DNA of 64,000 nt from Calditrichota bacterium. GTDB taxonomy: Bacteria > Calditrichota > Calditrichia > Calditrichales > Calditrichaceae. Both the position numbers and the translations under genes were made by a program. The notes beneath the pieces were generated by a model. That model searched no databases. It worked only from the letters and a program-made list of their open reading frames with translations, and was not told the DNA's origin. Below are positions 28,389 through 38,004 of the stretch, in pieces. The first letter of the stretch is position 1. Each line of letters opens with the position of its first letter. The stretch covers positions 1 to 64,000 of the forward strand of contig JAADIP010000151.1 of NCBI GenBank assembly GCA_013151275.1, written 5' to 3'.

Positions 28389-29321
28389 TCAATTTTGATT
28401 GTTTAACCGCGCCAGCCATTGCTTGGCAACCGCATTGTCTTTTTCCAGCTCTATTACGGAATTGAACACCCGGCGTGCGTTTTCTAACTCGCCTTTCAGA
28501 AAATAGGTTTCACCCAGATTGTTCATTGCTTCAATGTATCGCGGCTTGAGCATTAAAGCTCTGAAAAAAAGACGAATCGCCAGATCGTAGTTTCCCTGCT
28601 GCTTGTGTAAATACCCCAAATTATTAATGGCTTCGGGATATTCCTTATTACTGGCAATCGCTTTTCGCAGATGTACGAACGCGCTGTCGATCTTTCCTTC
28701 GTAATAATAAATCACCGCAAGATTATTGTGCGCCTTGGCATAAGTGGAATCCATTTTCAAAACCTTTTGATAACCTTTAATTTGTTTCGGATAATCCAGA
28801 TTCATATTCAGGTTTTCAGCCAATGAAAACACGTCCCAATTCAGCTCGCCGTTCTGAATACTTTCCACCAATTTAAGATTATCTCTGGCTTTCTCAAAAT
28901 CGGGATTAATCTCAAGAGCCCTTTTGAAATGCTCTTTTGCCTCCGCAAACCGATTCATCAACAGCAAAACATATCCGGCGTTGTTAATAGCCTGGTAGTA
29001 AGCGCTATCCGCGGCAATCGCTTTTTGGAACTCCGAAAGCGCCTCTTTCAGCTTCCCCTTTTTCTTCAGAAGAACCCCGATATAATTGTGGACATCGGGA
29101 ATGTCGGGATTCAGTTTCAGCGCTTCATTCCAGCTAAGCAGGGCAAGACTATCGTTCGCCTGCCGGTACCAATTGAGTCCCTGACCGATCAGGCTGTCGA
29201 TTTTGGCTTCCACCGCAACCCTGGATTCTTTGGGAGAAGGGGGCGGAACTTCTTTTGCAGGTTTAAACACCGCACACGATGTAAAGAAAATTACAGTAAT
29301 AAGAACTAAAAAATAACGCAT
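28389..29321 (-). CDS. TPR-repeat lipoprotein
   Basis: A protein of 310 residues with a lipoprotein signal (RYFLVLITVIFFTSC; Cys at about 16). From about residue 50 there are at least six tetratricopeptide repeats, for example PDVHNYIGVLLKKKGKLKEA, AYYQAINNAGYVLLLMNRFA and RYIEAMNNLGETYFLKGELE. TPR lipoproteins usually act as scaffolds in outer-membrane complexes. GGGAGG precedes the ATG. It lies between dapF (35 bases) and manC (21 bases), so it belongs to the same transcript. The partner is not known. Confidence 0.85.
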   Translation of the reverse strand: MRYFLVLITVIFFTSCAVFKPAKEVPPPSPKESRVAVEAKIDSLIGQGLNWYRQANDSLALLSWNEALKLNPDIPDVHNYIGVLLKKKGKLKEALSEFQKAIAADSAYYQAINNAGYVLLLMNRFAEAKEHFKRALEINPDFEKARDNLKLVESIQNGELNWDVFSLAENLNMNLDYPKQIKGYQKVLKMDSTYAKAHNNLAVIYYYEGKIDSAFVHLRKAIASNKEYPEAINNLGYLHKQQGNYDLAIRLFFRALMLKPRYIEAMNNLGETYFLKGELENARRVFNSVIELEKDNAVAKQWLARLNNQN

Positions 29322-29356
29322 CTTAACCTCCCATGTTTTTGTTTATATCCGGAGGT

Positions 29357-30187
29357 TCAATTACTTATTGTAATTTGCCCGACAAACACAATACGAGCCG
29401 GACCTGTTAGTACTATTCGACCTTTCTCTTCGGATACTTTAAGTTTGCCTCCTTTAGTATCAATTTGCAGATGTCTGTTCTTTTTATGATACTTTTTCCA
29501 AAAAAGCAGAGCGCTGGCAGTCACCCCCGTGCCGCAGGATAAGGTTTCTCCTTCCACTCCCCGCTCATAAGTACGAACCCGAATGGCGTGATCGCCGATT
29601 TTCCGGATGAGATTGACATTTGTTCCTTTGCCTCCGAAGAGCGGGTCGTTTCGTAATTGTTTTGCTGTTTTCAGAAAGGGAACTTCTTCAATATCCTCTT
29701 CCGTTTCTATTACCAGATGAGGAACGCCGACTTCCAAAAATCCGACCGCTTTAAACGGCTCTTCTATTTTAATTTTACTTAAATCTATCGTCCCTGATGC
29801 GTTTTTATCCTTAATTAGTATTTCAACCGAAACGGTGTCGTCGGGATTAAAGAAAAATCGATGTTCTCCGTCCCCGGCGATAATAACGTCTTCCTGCCGC
29901 TTGCTGCAAAATCCTATTACCGACGCGTACAAAGCCGCCGCCCTCAGACCGTTGCCGCACATTTCTCCCTCGGAGCCGTCCGCGTTAAAATAGTACATTC
30001 TCATTTGTTTTTGCGAGTTGCTTTCCAAAAAAATAAGACCGTCCGCTCCTATTCCGAAGCGTCGGCTACAAAGTCTTTTAATTTGCGCCGTTGTCAGAAA
30101 TTCACGCGGAATTTCGCGGCTGTTTATGATTATGAAATCATTGCCTGTGGCTTCCGCCTTTGCAAAGGTAATCATTCGTTTAGTCAT
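29357..30187 (-). CDS. dapF: Diaminopimelate epimerase
   Basis: A protein of 276 residues. It interconverts LL- and meso-diaminopimelate for lysine and peptidoglycan synthesis. The two catalytic cysteines are in MCGNGLRAAA (near residue 78) and SCGTGVTASA (near 220). The N-terminal FAKAEATGNDFIIIN and RRFGIGADGLIF motifs are typical. The start overlaps the stop of the upstream lipoprotein gene by 4 bases (ATGA), implying coupled translation. Length fits the family. Confidence 0.96.
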   Translation of the reverse strand: MTKRMITFAKAEATGNDFIIINSREIPREFLTTAQIKRLCSRRFGIGADGLIFLESNSQKQMRMYYFNADGSEGEMCGNGLRAAALYASVIGFCSKRQEDVIIAGDGEHRFFFNPDDTVSVEILIKDKNASGTIDLSKIKIEEPFKAVGFLEVGVPHLVIETEEDIEEVPFLKTAKQLRNDPLFGGKGTNVNLIRKIGDHAIRVRTYERGVEGETLSCGTGVTASALLFWKKYHKKNRHLQIDTKGGKLKVSEEKGRIVLTGPARIVFVGQITISN

Positions 30188-31896
30188 TGACCCACCGGTA
30201 ATTCGATTAATGTTCCCGCTGTTTCCCAGCGCTTACGTACCTTAATGGTATCGGTCATAAAACGAAAAGGTTCGGCGAAACGGAATGGCAATACCGAACC
30301 GGCGTCATATTCGGAATTTTCATTCAGATCGATAAATCCGTCTAAAAGATATTCACCTTCCGGCACATATTCAAAACGAAACGTACGCCGCTTTTTTACG
30401 ACCGTGGTTAATCCGAACCGCTTTCCGCTCAGCGGACGAAGGTGCAGCACAATCGGATGCCCGGTCTTTCGCCGGACGTCAATAGTTCCGCTTACCTCGC
30501 CTAATTCTTTCTGTGAAATTATGGTAAAATAATGCCTGCTCAAAGTGTCTTCGGCACTTTTTTCGCGATAATTTTTAATTTCTTTCAAATTTAAAGAGGA
30601 AATATATGAAGCGTCGGGTTTTAAGTACTCTGACGGAATAAACTCGGCGTCGTACAAGGTGTTAATTTTCCAGAATCCTTCGACGGTATCGCCGGAAACC
30701 TCCGTCAGGCTGTAATGTTTTTGCACATCGTTCCAGTTCGTCGGTAAATTGAATTTGATTTTGATATGGATTTCCGGACGCACATTCTTGGCGCTGTCCT
30801 TCGGAGAATGTGTGATAAGTTTAAAATGTGTCGTATCCGTTTTGCCGGTGCCCGAAAAATAGGCTTCAAGCGCGTCGCGGGTCTTGTTTCCGCTGCTGTC
30901 TTTCAATTGACTAAAGCGGATGACGTAAGTACGCGCGCTGTCCAGAGTTTCGGTAATCACATCCATCCGATTTTTACTTTCGGGATTTTTGCCAAACGCC
31001 TTAATAAAAAGTTTTTCACCGCTCAAGCTATCTGCAATAAGCGGCTTCGACGCGCTGTCCGGAACAATGGGTTCGCTGAAACGCACGCGCACCAAATCTT
31101 TGTACAATGCTCTTACGCCTGTCAGCGCAGGCGGTATGGTGTCAAAAACGGAAAGCCGAAAATCCAATCCGTTAAACGAAGACAAAGAATCCGTTAACCG
31201 CACATCCTGATAGCTTATGCCAAAACGCTCCATGGCGGCGTCCAGATGCAGATTGTGGTTGCGGTCTTCCACGGTTAAAATCCGGTAGAGACCTGTTTTC
31301 AAATAGTTGAGTTTGTAGTCTCCGTCGCGTCCGGTTTGCGAAACGTAATTGGGCTTTTGTTTAAAGGGATTAAAGCGCGCGGAATCCCGAAGCAAATAAG
31401 CAAAGATGTAAAAAGTTTCATTCGGTTTTAATCCGTAAACCCGTCCGGCAATCGAGCCCTGATCGATGGTATCGCCGGTGGAAAAGGCGAGCAAAAAACT
31501 GCCGCTCATTTTATTGTTGCGTAAATCCTGCAAGCCGCTTCCCACGGACAACACGTAGGTCTGCTCCGGTTCAAGCCGTTCTTTCAAATGAATCCGTAAT
31601 ATTCGTCCCTTTTTCCACTCGGTTTCGATGGGCACGGGCGGAGAGATAAACAGATTATTACGCTCCGTTCCTTCTTTCATTCTCTCCGAAAAGGTCAGGG
31701 TGATTTGATCCGTATTAACCGGAATATGAACGGTTGCGGGCAACGGATCGGTGCCAACCACTTCCGGAGGCGTTCTGTCAACGGGACCGCCGGATGGGGG
31801 ACCCTGAACGGCGCACCCGGCGATCAATCCGCCGAAAAAAACCGATAAAAAAACTTTCCTGATTTTATTGTTTTTAAAAACCAAAAAGAGCCTCAT
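30184..31896 (-). CDS. Ig-like (Big_5/SbsA type) lipoprotein
   Basis: A protein of 570 residues. The signal ends in a lipobox (FFGGLIAGC, Cys about 28). An Ig-like domain at about 40-140 has PPEVVGTDPLPATVHIPVN, ITLTFSERM and YVLSVGSGLQDLRNN, the pattern of SbsA Ig-like domains. A carboxypeptidase-like segment follows, with further Ig-like segments (IHIKIKFNLPTNW) and a C-terminal one (DGFIDLNENSEYDAGS). It is likely tethered to the outer membrane; role unknown. It is the first gene of the series down to PilZ. The ribosome site is weak (ACGGA). Confidence 0.82.
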   Translation of the reverse strand: MRLFLVFKNNKIRKVFLSVFFGGLIAGCAVQGPPSGGPVDRTPPEVVGTDPLPATVHIPVNTDQITLTFSERMKEGTERNNLFISPPVPIETEWKKGRILRIHLKERLEPEQTYVLSVGSGLQDLRNNKMSGSFLLAFSTGDTIDQGSIAGRVYGLKPNETFYIFAYLLRDSARFNPFKQKPNYVSQTGRDGDYKLNYLKTGLYRILTVEDRNHNLHLDAAMERFGISYQDVRLTDSLSSFNGLDFRLSVFDTIPPALTGVRALYKDLVRVRFSEPIVPDSASKPLIADSLSGEKLFIKAFGKNPESKNRMDVITETLDSARTYVIRFSQLKDSSGNKTRDALEAYFSGTGKTDTTHFKLITHSPKDSAKNVRPEIHIKIKFNLPTNWNDVQKHYSLTEVSGDTVEGFWKINTLYDAEFIPSEYLKPDASYISSLNLKEIKNYREKSAEDTLSRHYFTIISQKELGEVSGTIDVRRKTGHPIVLHLRPLSGKRFGLTTVVKKRRTFRFEYVPEGEYLLDGFIDLNENSEYDAGSVLPFRFAEPFRFMTDTIKVRKRWETAGTLIELPVGQ

Positions 31897-32112
31897 TCCG
31901 TTTTTTTAATTCCGCTATAAGTAATATATGACTGAAAGGCATTTCAAAGCAATGTGAAAAATAACATTTTAATTGAGGGTTCGACTGACCGGCATTGTCT
32001 GACGGCTGAATCCCGAACGACAAATCAGCAGGCGATTTGCAGCGAACGGTTGAAAGTTCGGGCGCGCAAGCGGGACGCTTGAACGCTTAACGCAAACGTC
32101 TTTTCTTAAGAT

Positions 32113-32140
32113 AAAAAAACCGCCGGAAGGTTCGGCGGTT
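32113..32140 (-). terminator. Rho-independent terminator of the trmD operon
   Basis: On the minus strand AACCGCCG pairs with CGGCGGTT around a 7-base loop and is followed by seven T. The left arm overlaps the stop codon of rplS, so the hairpin forms right at the end of translation. Confidence 0.92.
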
Positions 32141-32483
32141 AGGAAGTTCTCTCTTTAATTCTGGCGGCTTTACCGCGAAGTTTGCGCAAATAGTAAAGTT
32201 TGGCTCTGCGCACGCGTCCGCGTTTTAAGACTTCAATTTTGGCGACTCTCGGCGAATGAAGCGGAAAGATACGCTCAACGCCGATGCCGTTTGAAATTTT
32301 GCGGACTGTGAACGTTTCGTTGATGCCGCCGCCTTTGCGCTTAATACAAACACCCTGGAATACCTGAATACGTTCTTTATTCCCTTCGATTACGCGAACA
32401 TGAACAGACAGCGTATCTCCGGGCTGGAATTCAGGAATGTCCATGCGTAATTGATTTGCCGTTACTGTGTGTAAAATATCCAT
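32139..32483 (-). CDS. rplS: 50S ribosomal protein L19
   Basis: A protein of 114 residues, the usual length. It shows [40 protein letters not shown] and [20 protein letters not shown], the L19 signature. It binds at the 30S-50S interface. Last gene of the ffh-rpsP-khpA-rimM-trmD-rplS operon, 16 bases after trmD. Confidence 0.97.
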   Translation of the reverse strand: MDILHTVTANQLRMDIPEFQPGDTLSVHVRVIEGNKERIQVFQGVCIKRKGGGINETFTVRKISNGIGVERIFPLHSPRVAKIEVLKRGRVRRAKLYYLRKLRGKAARIKERTS

Positions 32484-32499
32484 TGTTTTGTCTCACATT

Positions 32500-33201
32500 T
32501 TATTTAATTGACTTCAAATATTTTTCGTAAAGATCGGGACGACGTTCACGCGTTATTTTTTCGCGTATTTTCCGCCGCCACTCTTCAATTTTTTGGTGAT
32601 TGCCCGAAAGCAACACCGAAGGCACTTTTTTGCCTAAAAATTCTTCCGGACGCGTATAATACGGCGCGTCCAACAGTTCTTCCGTAAACGAATCGGTCCA
32701 TGCCGAATTGATATCCCTGATCACCCCTGGTAAAAGCCGGACAACAGCATCAATAATAACCAGCGTCGCCACTTCCCCCGAGCTGATGATGTAATCTCCG
32801 ATAGAAATTTCATCGATCTTGTAAAACTCATGGATTCGTTCGTCAATGCCCTTGTAATGCCCGCACAAAAAGACCAGATGTTCTTCAAGGCTTAGCCGGG
32901 TAACAATCGATTGAGTAAGAACCCTGCCTCTGGGCGAGGGCATGACGATGTGCGCTTTTTCGGCTTCCCTTTTTTCAAATATCTTTTGCAGCGCCTGGTA
33001 AAAGGGTTCAATTTTCAGCACCATGCCCGGACCGCCGCCGTAAGGATAATCGTCGATGGTACGATGTTTATCCGCGGTAAAGTCTCTCAAGTCATGGATT
33101 TCGATTTCCACCGCATTTTTGCGCCGCCCCATTTTAATAATGCTTTCGTTCAGGGGTTCGTTCAAAATTTTCGGGAAACCTGTGATTATATCGATTCGCA
33201 T
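32500..33201 (-). CDS. trmD: tRNA (guanine37-N1)-methyltransferase
   Basis: About 233 residues. It methylates G37 next to the anticodon, using SAM. The start is placed at the ATG at 33201 because TrmD proteins begin with M-R/K-I-DI-IT; a GTG four codons upstream at 33213 is an alternative. Motifs are GGGPGMVLKIEPF, PSPRGRVLTQ, LCGHYKGIDERI and IGDYIISSGEVATLVIIDAV (the trefoil-knot SAM site). It follows rimM by 14 bases in the usual order. Confidence 0.96.
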   Translation of the reverse strand: MRIDIITGFPKILNEPLNESIIKMGRRKNAVEIEIHDLRDFTADKHRTIDDYPYGGGPGMVLKIEPFYQALQKIFEKREAEKAHIVMPSPRGRVLTQSIVTRLSLEEHLVFLCGHYKGIDERIHEFYKIDEISIGDYIISSGEVATLVIIDAVVRLLPGVIRDINSAWTDSFTEELLDAPYYTRPEEFLGKKVPSVLLSGNHQKIEEWRRKIREKITRERRPDLYEKYLKSIK

Positions 33202-33215
33202 TTCAAAGAACACAT

Positions 33216-33716
33216 TTAATCGAGCATACCTTCCATAACATGAATCACCATGATTCGCTGCTGACGATTCACCGATTTTACAACTTGCTTAACTGCCGGG
33301 ATCAGTTTTTCTTCGCCCTGAACCGTTTTTAGCACATAAACGTCGTTAGCCGAAAAAGTCCACACGTCGGCGAGCGTTCCCAGCAAAACCCCATGTTCGT
33401 CAAAGACCTTCATTCCGATGAGTTCGTGAATATAATATTCATCCTCGCCGAGGGGAATCAGGTCTTCTTCAGGGATATAAAGATAGCGACCGCGAAGCTC
33501 CAGGGCTTCTTCGATACTATTCACTTCTACAAATTTTATAAAAACAAACCTATTCGACAATCGAACCTCTTCTATCGAATAGGCTTGTTTTTGATTTTTT
33601 TGTTCGATAAAAACTTTTTCCAAGTCCAAAAAATGCTCGGGAAAAGAGGTAATGATTTCCGCTTTTACCGAGCCTTTAATCCCATGAGGTTTAAGAATTT
33701 TACCTACAACAAACAT
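33216..33716 (-). CDS. rimM: Ribosome maturation factor RimM
   Basis: A protein of 166 residues. It has the N-terminal RimM barrel (VGKILKPHGIKGSVKAE, YLYIPEEDLIPLGEDEYYIH) and the C-terminal PRC-like barrel (IGMKVFDEHGVLLGTLADVW, VLKTVQGEEKLIPAVKQVVK). It helps mature the 30S head with S19. It lies 6 bases after khpA. Confidence 0.95.
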   Translation of the reverse strand: MFVVGKILKPHGIKGSVKAEIITSFPEHFLDLEKVFIEQKNQKQAYSIEEVRLSNRFVFIKFVEVNSIEEALELRGRYLYIPEEDLIPLGEDEYYIHELIGMKVFDEHGVLLGTLADVWTFSANDVYVLKTVQGEEKLIPAVKQVVKSVNRQQRIMVIHVMEGMLD

Positions 33717-33722
33717 TCCCGT

Positions 33723-33959
33723 CTATTCGAGAATTTCAAGAACGGCACGTTTGCCTTGTTTAGCAGAAGCTGCGGCTAAAAGAGTACGGATGGATTTAGC
33801 AGTTTGCCCTCTTTTGCCAATAACCTTGCCCAGGTCACCTTCGCCAACGCGCAGTTCATAAACCGTAACACGTTCACCTTCAACTTCGGTTACCTGAACT
33901 TCGTCAGGTTTGTCCACCAGGTGTTTGGCGATGAATTCGACGAAATTTTTCATGTCCAC
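33723..33959 (-). CDS. khpA: KH-domain RNA-binding protein KhpA
   Basis: A protein of 78 residues made of one KH domain with the [10 protein letters not shown] loop (canonical GxxG: IGKRGQ). The start is GTG at 33959, with GGAGGG 7 bases upstream; an ATG two codons later is the alternative. KhpA binds RNA, in some bacteria with KhpB, and is encoded between rpsP and rimM in many genomes, as here. Confidence 0.93.
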   Translation of the reverse strand: MDMKNFVEFIAKHLVDKPDEVQVTEVEGERVTVYELRVGEGDLGKVIGKRGQTAKSIRTLLAAASAKQGKRAVLEILE

Positions 33960-34051
33960 AATACGTCCCTCCGTTTAGTAAACACTCACAACTGCAGTTA
34001 ACTTTTATTGTTCCTTAATTTTAGCAAGATTCTTATGAAAAAACAAGACCT

Positions 34052-34492
34052 TTATGCTTCCTGATTTTCCGAACTCGGTTGCTCCTGGGTTTCCGCTTCC
34101 GGCGCTTCTTCCGGTTTGGGCTCAGCTTGTTTTGCCTGTGCCTCTTTTGCCTCCAATCGTTTTTTACGTTCTAATTGGAGTACTTCCCACTTTTTTAATT
34201 CTTCTTCTATTTTAGCCTCGTCCACGCCCCGCTTCATCAAATCCCATTTTAACCACAGTCCCTTGCGCCGCAGTAAGCTTCTGACCGTTAAAGTCGGTTG
34301 AGCGCCGTTCTTCAACCAGTAAAAAACGCGTTCTTCGTTTACTTCAAATTTAAACGGCTGCTCCAACGGATTGTAAGTTCCTAAAGTCTCGATAAACCGT
34401 CCGTCCCGAGGAGAACGGCTGTCGGCTGCCACTATCCGATAGAAAGGTCTTTTCTTTCTGCCCATTCGACGTAATCTAATTCTGACTGCCAA
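34052..34492 (-). CDS. rpsP: 30S ribosomal protein S16 with C-terminal extension
   Basis: About 146 residues. The start is the TTG at 34492: GGAGG is 8 bases upstream and the protein then begins as [20 protein letters not shown], matching MAVKIRLRRMG in other S16. The core S16 covers about the first 85 residues. The rest is a coiled, charged tail ([18 protein letters not shown]) ending in a Glu/Pro/Gln-rich stretch ([17 protein letters not shown]). Similar tails occur in several phyla, and its job is not known. Confidence 0.95.
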   Translation of the reverse strand: MAVRIRLRRMGRKKRPFYRIVAADSRSPRDGRFIETLGTYNPLEQPFKFEVNEERVFYWLKNGAQPTLTVRSLLRRKGLWLKWDLMKRGVDEAKIEEELKKWEVLQLERKKRLEAKEAQAKQAEPKPEEAPEAETQEQPSSENQEA

Positions 34493-34517
34493 AGTTGTAA
34501 CCTCCAATTATTTTTTG

Positions 34518-35846
34518 TTAACCGATTCCGAAAGGGGCTCCACCGAATCCCCCGCGGAATGATTTGTTTTTCATCTGTTTCATCATTTTTTTCATCTGTT
34601 CAAACTGGCGCATCAACTGATTCACATCCTGCACCCGGGTTCCGCTTCCCACGGCGATGCGCTTACGGCGGCTTCCGTTTAATATTTTCGGGTTAAGCCG
34701 CTCTTCTTTTGTCATGGAATTGATGATCGCTTCCACGCGAACCAAATTGCGTTCATCAACCTGAACATTTTTTAATTGACTGCCGACGCCCGGAATCAGA
34801 CGCAAAATGGATTCCAGAGAACCCATCTTTTTTATCTGCTGAAGCTGATCCAGAAAGTCTTCCAGATCAAACTCCGCCTTGCGCAGTTTTTGTTCTAATT
34901 TTTCGGCTTTTTCACGATCGATGGATTCCTGGGCTTTTTCCACCAGAGTAACAACATCGCCCATGCCCAAAATACGCGAAACCATGCGATCCGGGTGAAA
35001 TTGCTCGATGTCGTCCAACTTTTCACCCACGCCGATAAATTTAATGGGTTTGCCTGTAATGGCTTTAATGGAAAGAGCGGCTCCGCCACGGGCATCGCCA
35101 TCCATCTTGGTCAACACAACGCCGTCAAAATCCAAACGTTTGGCAAACTGCTGCGCCGTGTTCACAGCGTCCTGTCCCGTCATCCCGTCAGCCACAAATA
35201 AAATTTCGTGGGGACGAATACGATTTTTAATACGCACCAATTCTTCCATCATCTGCTCGTCGATATGCAGACGACCGGCGGTATCTAAAATTACCGTGTC
35301 AATCATCTGCTGACGCGCGGCGGTGATGGAGTTAAACGCGATTTTTACGGGATCGGTAACGCCCTCGTCAAAAACAGGAACGTTTAAACTTCTTCCCAAT
35401 ATTTTTAATTGCTGAATAGCCGCAGGACGATAAACGTCAGCCGCCACCAGCATTGGTTTACGATTTTTCTTTTGCAGATACTTGGCTAATTTTGCCGCAA
35501 AGGTCGTTTTACCCGAGCCCTGTAATCCGGTCAACATGATTATTGTCGGAGGAATGCCCGCCGTTTTAACGGTCGCAGTCGTTCCGCCCAATAAACGAAC
35601 CATTTCGTCGTGAACTATTTTAACGACCATCTGACCCGGAGTAACGCTTCGCAGCACCTCTTCGCCGACCGCCTTCTCCTGCACCGACGCAATAAAGTCT
35701 TTCACGACTTTGTAATTGACATCCGCTTCCAACAAAGCGCGTCGGATTTCTTTCAAAGAATCGGCAATATTCTTTTCCGTTAACTTACCGTATCCGCGCA
35801 GTCGTTTAAAGGTCGATTCTAGTTTCGCTGTTAATTCTTCCAGCAT
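34518..35846 (-). CDS. ffh: Signal recognition particle protein Ffh
   Basis: A protein of 442 residues with N, G and M domains. It has a GTPase P-loop GLQGSGKTTFAAKLAKYL (about 107-124), DTAGRLHID, TKMDGDARGG, and a Met-rich M domain whose tail is QFEQMKKMMKQMKNKS. It binds signal sequences together with SRP RNA and delivers ribosomes to the membrane. First gene of the operon, 25 bases before rpsP. The ribosome site is weak. Confidence 0.97.
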   Translation of the reverse strand: MLEELTAKLESTFKRLRGYGKLTEKNIADSLKEIRRALLEADVNYKVVKDFIASVQEKAVGEEVLRSVTPGQMVVKIVHDEMVRLLGGTTATVKTAGIPPTIIMLTGLQGSGKTTFAAKLAKYLQKKNRKPMLVAADVYRPAAIQQLKILGRSLNVPVFDEGVTDPVKIAFNSITAARQQMIDTVILDTAGRLHIDEQMMEELVRIKNRIRPHEILFVADGMTGQDAVNTAQQFAKRLDFDGVVLTKMDGDARGGAALSIKAITGKPIKFIGVGEKLDDIEQFHPDRMVSRILGMGDVVTLVEKAQESIDREKAEKLEQKLRKAEFDLEDFLDQLQQIKKMGSLESILRLIPGVGSQLKNVQVDERNLVRVEAIINSMTKEERLNPKILNGSRRKRIAVGSGTRVQDVNQLMRQFEQMKKMMKQMKNKSFRGGFGGAPFGIG

Positions 35847-35883
35847 AGCTTACCGATATCATTCCATTTTATTATGACCGTCA

Positions 35884-35912
35884 AATGTAAATAATTTCTT
35901 TCTCCATATCAA
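35884..35912 (-). promoter_or_regulatory. Possible promoter of the ffh operon
   Basis: On the minus strand TTGATA (35912-35907), 17 bases, TACATT (35889-35884). It would leave a leader of about 31 bases before the ffh ATG. A second candidate (TTGACG, 17 bases, TGATAT) lies closer to the start. The evidence is motif only. Confidence 0.35.
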
Positions 35913-36172
35913 GCCTATTTACTTTTTTTTGATAAATTGACGCTCTATTTTTTGCAAAATTGTTCGATTTTGATCAATTCCCCATTCATATATTGCATTG
36001 TTACTCGTTAAGGGTGTAAGGGTTAAGCGTTGAGCGGGTGATAGTTACTGGCTTCTGGTTGCCGGTTGTTTTTCGCAAAGCGTTTAAGCGAAAGCTGTTA
36101 CTCGTCATTTGTCACTACCCACGCTTCACGCATTACGACTTTTTTACTTGTAATTTATTGTTTTGTTGTGAG

Positions 36173-36241
36173 TTAAAGACTCCCCTTTTAATTTCCACCC
36201 TTTCAAAGGGGAGAACGCCGAAAGCAAGGGAGGGTCTTTAA
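36173..36241. repeat. Palindromic dispersed repeat, copy 1
   Basis: An imperfect palindrome of about 69 bases. The ends are perfect inverted repeats (TTAAAGAC at 36173 and GTCTTTAA at 36234), and an inner hairpin has CCCTTTCAAAGGG (36198-36210) and CTCCCC/GGGGAG arms. The core GAACGCCGAA recurs in copy 2 at 42731-42796. Its size and hairpin form resemble REP or MITE-type elements. No transposase is nearby. Confidence 0.7.
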
Positions 36242-36436
36242 TCAAACGGCACAGTATCTGAATTTCAGAATATTCATTGTTAACAAAGTTTTGTTTTGAA
36301 TTTCTGTTATTCGGTCATTCTGATTTGTTTCGGATTTACGACTTCTCTCTTTAAATTGCTTTGCCCCTTGTGCCTTGATGCGTTTAAGCGTCTTCTTCAG
36401 TGTCTCGGCACGACTTTCCGCATTCTCCTTTTGTCT

Positions 36437-36472
36437 TACTCGTTACTCGTTACTTTGTTACTCTGTCACTTA
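36437..36472. repeat. Degenerate octamer tandem repeat, short array
   Basis: About five units of the form TTACTCG, TTACTTTG or TTACTCTG in a row, ending at the rsmB stop codon. The unit resembles the longer array at 42903-42974. The longer region 36000-36436 also has loose phrases (GTTAAGCGTTGAGC, CTTCACGCATTACGAC) that recur at 42640-42900. No gene is seen in the 623 bases between ffh and rsmB. Confidence 0.6.
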
Positions 36473-37807
36473 TTTCTTCTTCAAACGCGCACAAAAGCTG
36501 CCGTCCATTTGATGTTTGTGCGGGTAAATGCGCAGATAGTTTCCCTGCAGCATCGAGGGATGCGCCGATCGGGGCTTAACGGATTTGTATTTGTCTTTAT
36601 TCTCCGTCAGAAAATTTTCCACAACGTTTTCGTTTTCAAAATAATCAACGGTACAGGTGCTGTAAACCAGCAAACCGCCTTCGATTAAAATGTCGTCGGC
36701 AGATTGCAGCAATTCTTTCTGAATTCCGGAAAACTCCACAATCTCCTCAAACGTTCTTCGCCATTTGATGTCCGGGTGTTTGCGGATCACTCCCAAACCC
36801 GTACACGGCGCGTCGATCAAAATTTGATTAAACGCCTTTTTAAACGGCGGATGACGTCCGTCCGCGACCACGAATATTCCGCCTTCCAGCTCAAGCCGTT
36901 CCACATTTTGCTTTACCTTCAGCAAACGTCTTTTATCAATATCCGTTGCCACAATCAAACTGTTCCGCGGACGTTTTTTCAGCAGTTGAAGGTACTTACC
37001 GCCCGGCGCAGCGCACACGTCCAGAATGCGATCGCCTTCCTTAATTTCCAATTGATCGACCGCCAGCGCCGCGCTTTCGTCCTGCACCACACAGTAACCG
37101 CGCTCGAACCAGCGCTCCCTGATAAACGGCTGCAGATCCTTTACCCGAATCACATCCGGATCGTGCTCCGATTCCTCGAAAAAAACCAATTTTGAACGCA
37201 GCAAATTTTTGAATTTTTTACTGCTGATCTTTTGCGTGTTGATATGAATATCAAAATCGGGATTTTGATTTAAAGCCGCACACAGGTCTTCGGTCTCTTT
37301 TTCTCCCCAAAAACCGATCCACCGTTTGATCAGCCATTCCGGAAAGGAATACTTAACGCTCAACCGTTTGACGGGATCCTGTATCAGTTTGTCGGGATCT
37401 AAAGTCGGTTTTTTGCGCAAAAAGCTTCTCAATAATCCGTTCATAATTTTACTGTGCCGTACGTCCGCCCTTTTTTTGGAAAGACCGGCGTATTCGTCAA
37501 CCGTTGCGTGCGGGGGAATTGCTGTAAGAAAAAGCAGCTCGTACAGCGCCATTCTTAACAGCACCTTAAACTTGCTCAAAAGTTTATTGTAGCGACCTTT
37601 GTAAAGCTGCGAGCCGACCCAGTCAAGAAAAAGGCGGTGACGCACCACGCCCGCGGTTAAATTTTTGAAAAAGCGTCGGTTTTTGGCGTTTAATTCGTTT
37701 CGCTCCAGCGCCGCCTCGGTAAGCTCATCCAGCCGATCGAACGTTCTCTCGAATTTAAACAGAACTTCAAAAGCAACTTCGCGCGCCGTTTTTTGCTTCT
37801 TCTTCAT
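36470..37807 (-). CDS. rsmB: 16S rRNA m5C967 methyltransferase RsmB-like (NOL1/NOP2 family)
   Basis: About 445 residues. The start is the ATG at 37807 with GAGAGGAAAA just before it; the longer frame has no ribosome site. The N-terminus (about 5-140) is a NusB-like RNA-binding domain (AREVAFEVLFKFE, RMALYELLFLTAIPPHATVD). The C-terminus is the SAM methyltransferase: DVCAAPGGKYLQLL, FDAPCTGLGVIRKHPDI-like DAPCTGLG, and the Cys-bearing YSTCTV motif. The catalytic pair of cysteines is present in both motifs. It methylates C967 of 16S rRNA in E. coli; NOP2-family paralogues make this assignment moderate. Confidence 0.88.
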   Translation of the reverse strand: MKKKQKTAREVAFEVLFKFERTFDRLDELTEAALERNELNAKNRRFFKNLTAGVVRHRLFLDWVGSQLYKGRYNKLLSKFKVLLRMALYELLFLTAIPPHATVDEYAGLSKKRADVRHSKIMNGLLRSFLRKKPTLDPDKLIQDPVKRLSVKYSFPEWLIKRWIGFWGEKETEDLCAALNQNPDFDIHINTQKISSKKFKNLLRSKLVFFEESEHDPDVIRVKDLQPFIRERWFERGYCVVQDESAALAVDQLEIKEGDRILDVCAAPGGKYLQLLKKRPRNSLIVATDIDKRRLLKVKQNVERLELEGGIFVVADGRHPPFKKAFNQILIDAPCTGLGVIRKHPDIKWRRTFEEIVEFSGIQKELLQSADDILIEGGLLVYSTCTVDYFENENVVENFLTENKDKYKSVKPRSAHPSMLQGNYLRIYPHKHQMDGSFCARLKKK

Positions 37808-38004
37808 TTTTCCTCTCGATTTTTCCGTTTTCAGCAAAATGCGGACAAAGATAATAAGTAAATGAAAAAAAGCCAAAAATTCGTTTTACGTGTTTGATTT
37901 TTGATTGATTCAAATTTTTTGTACAACTGACGCTAATGAACGCTGTTTCGCATCGCGGATCCGGATTCTCGGTTGCTGTTGCTTTTGGGGTGATGGATTC
38001 CTGA

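Noticed and set aside
31976..32100. Possible tRNA or small RNA (GGTTCGACT-like stretch and short inverted repeats)
   Set aside because: There is no acceptor stem, anticodon arm or CCA end around it; it remains an unassigned gap of 242 bases.
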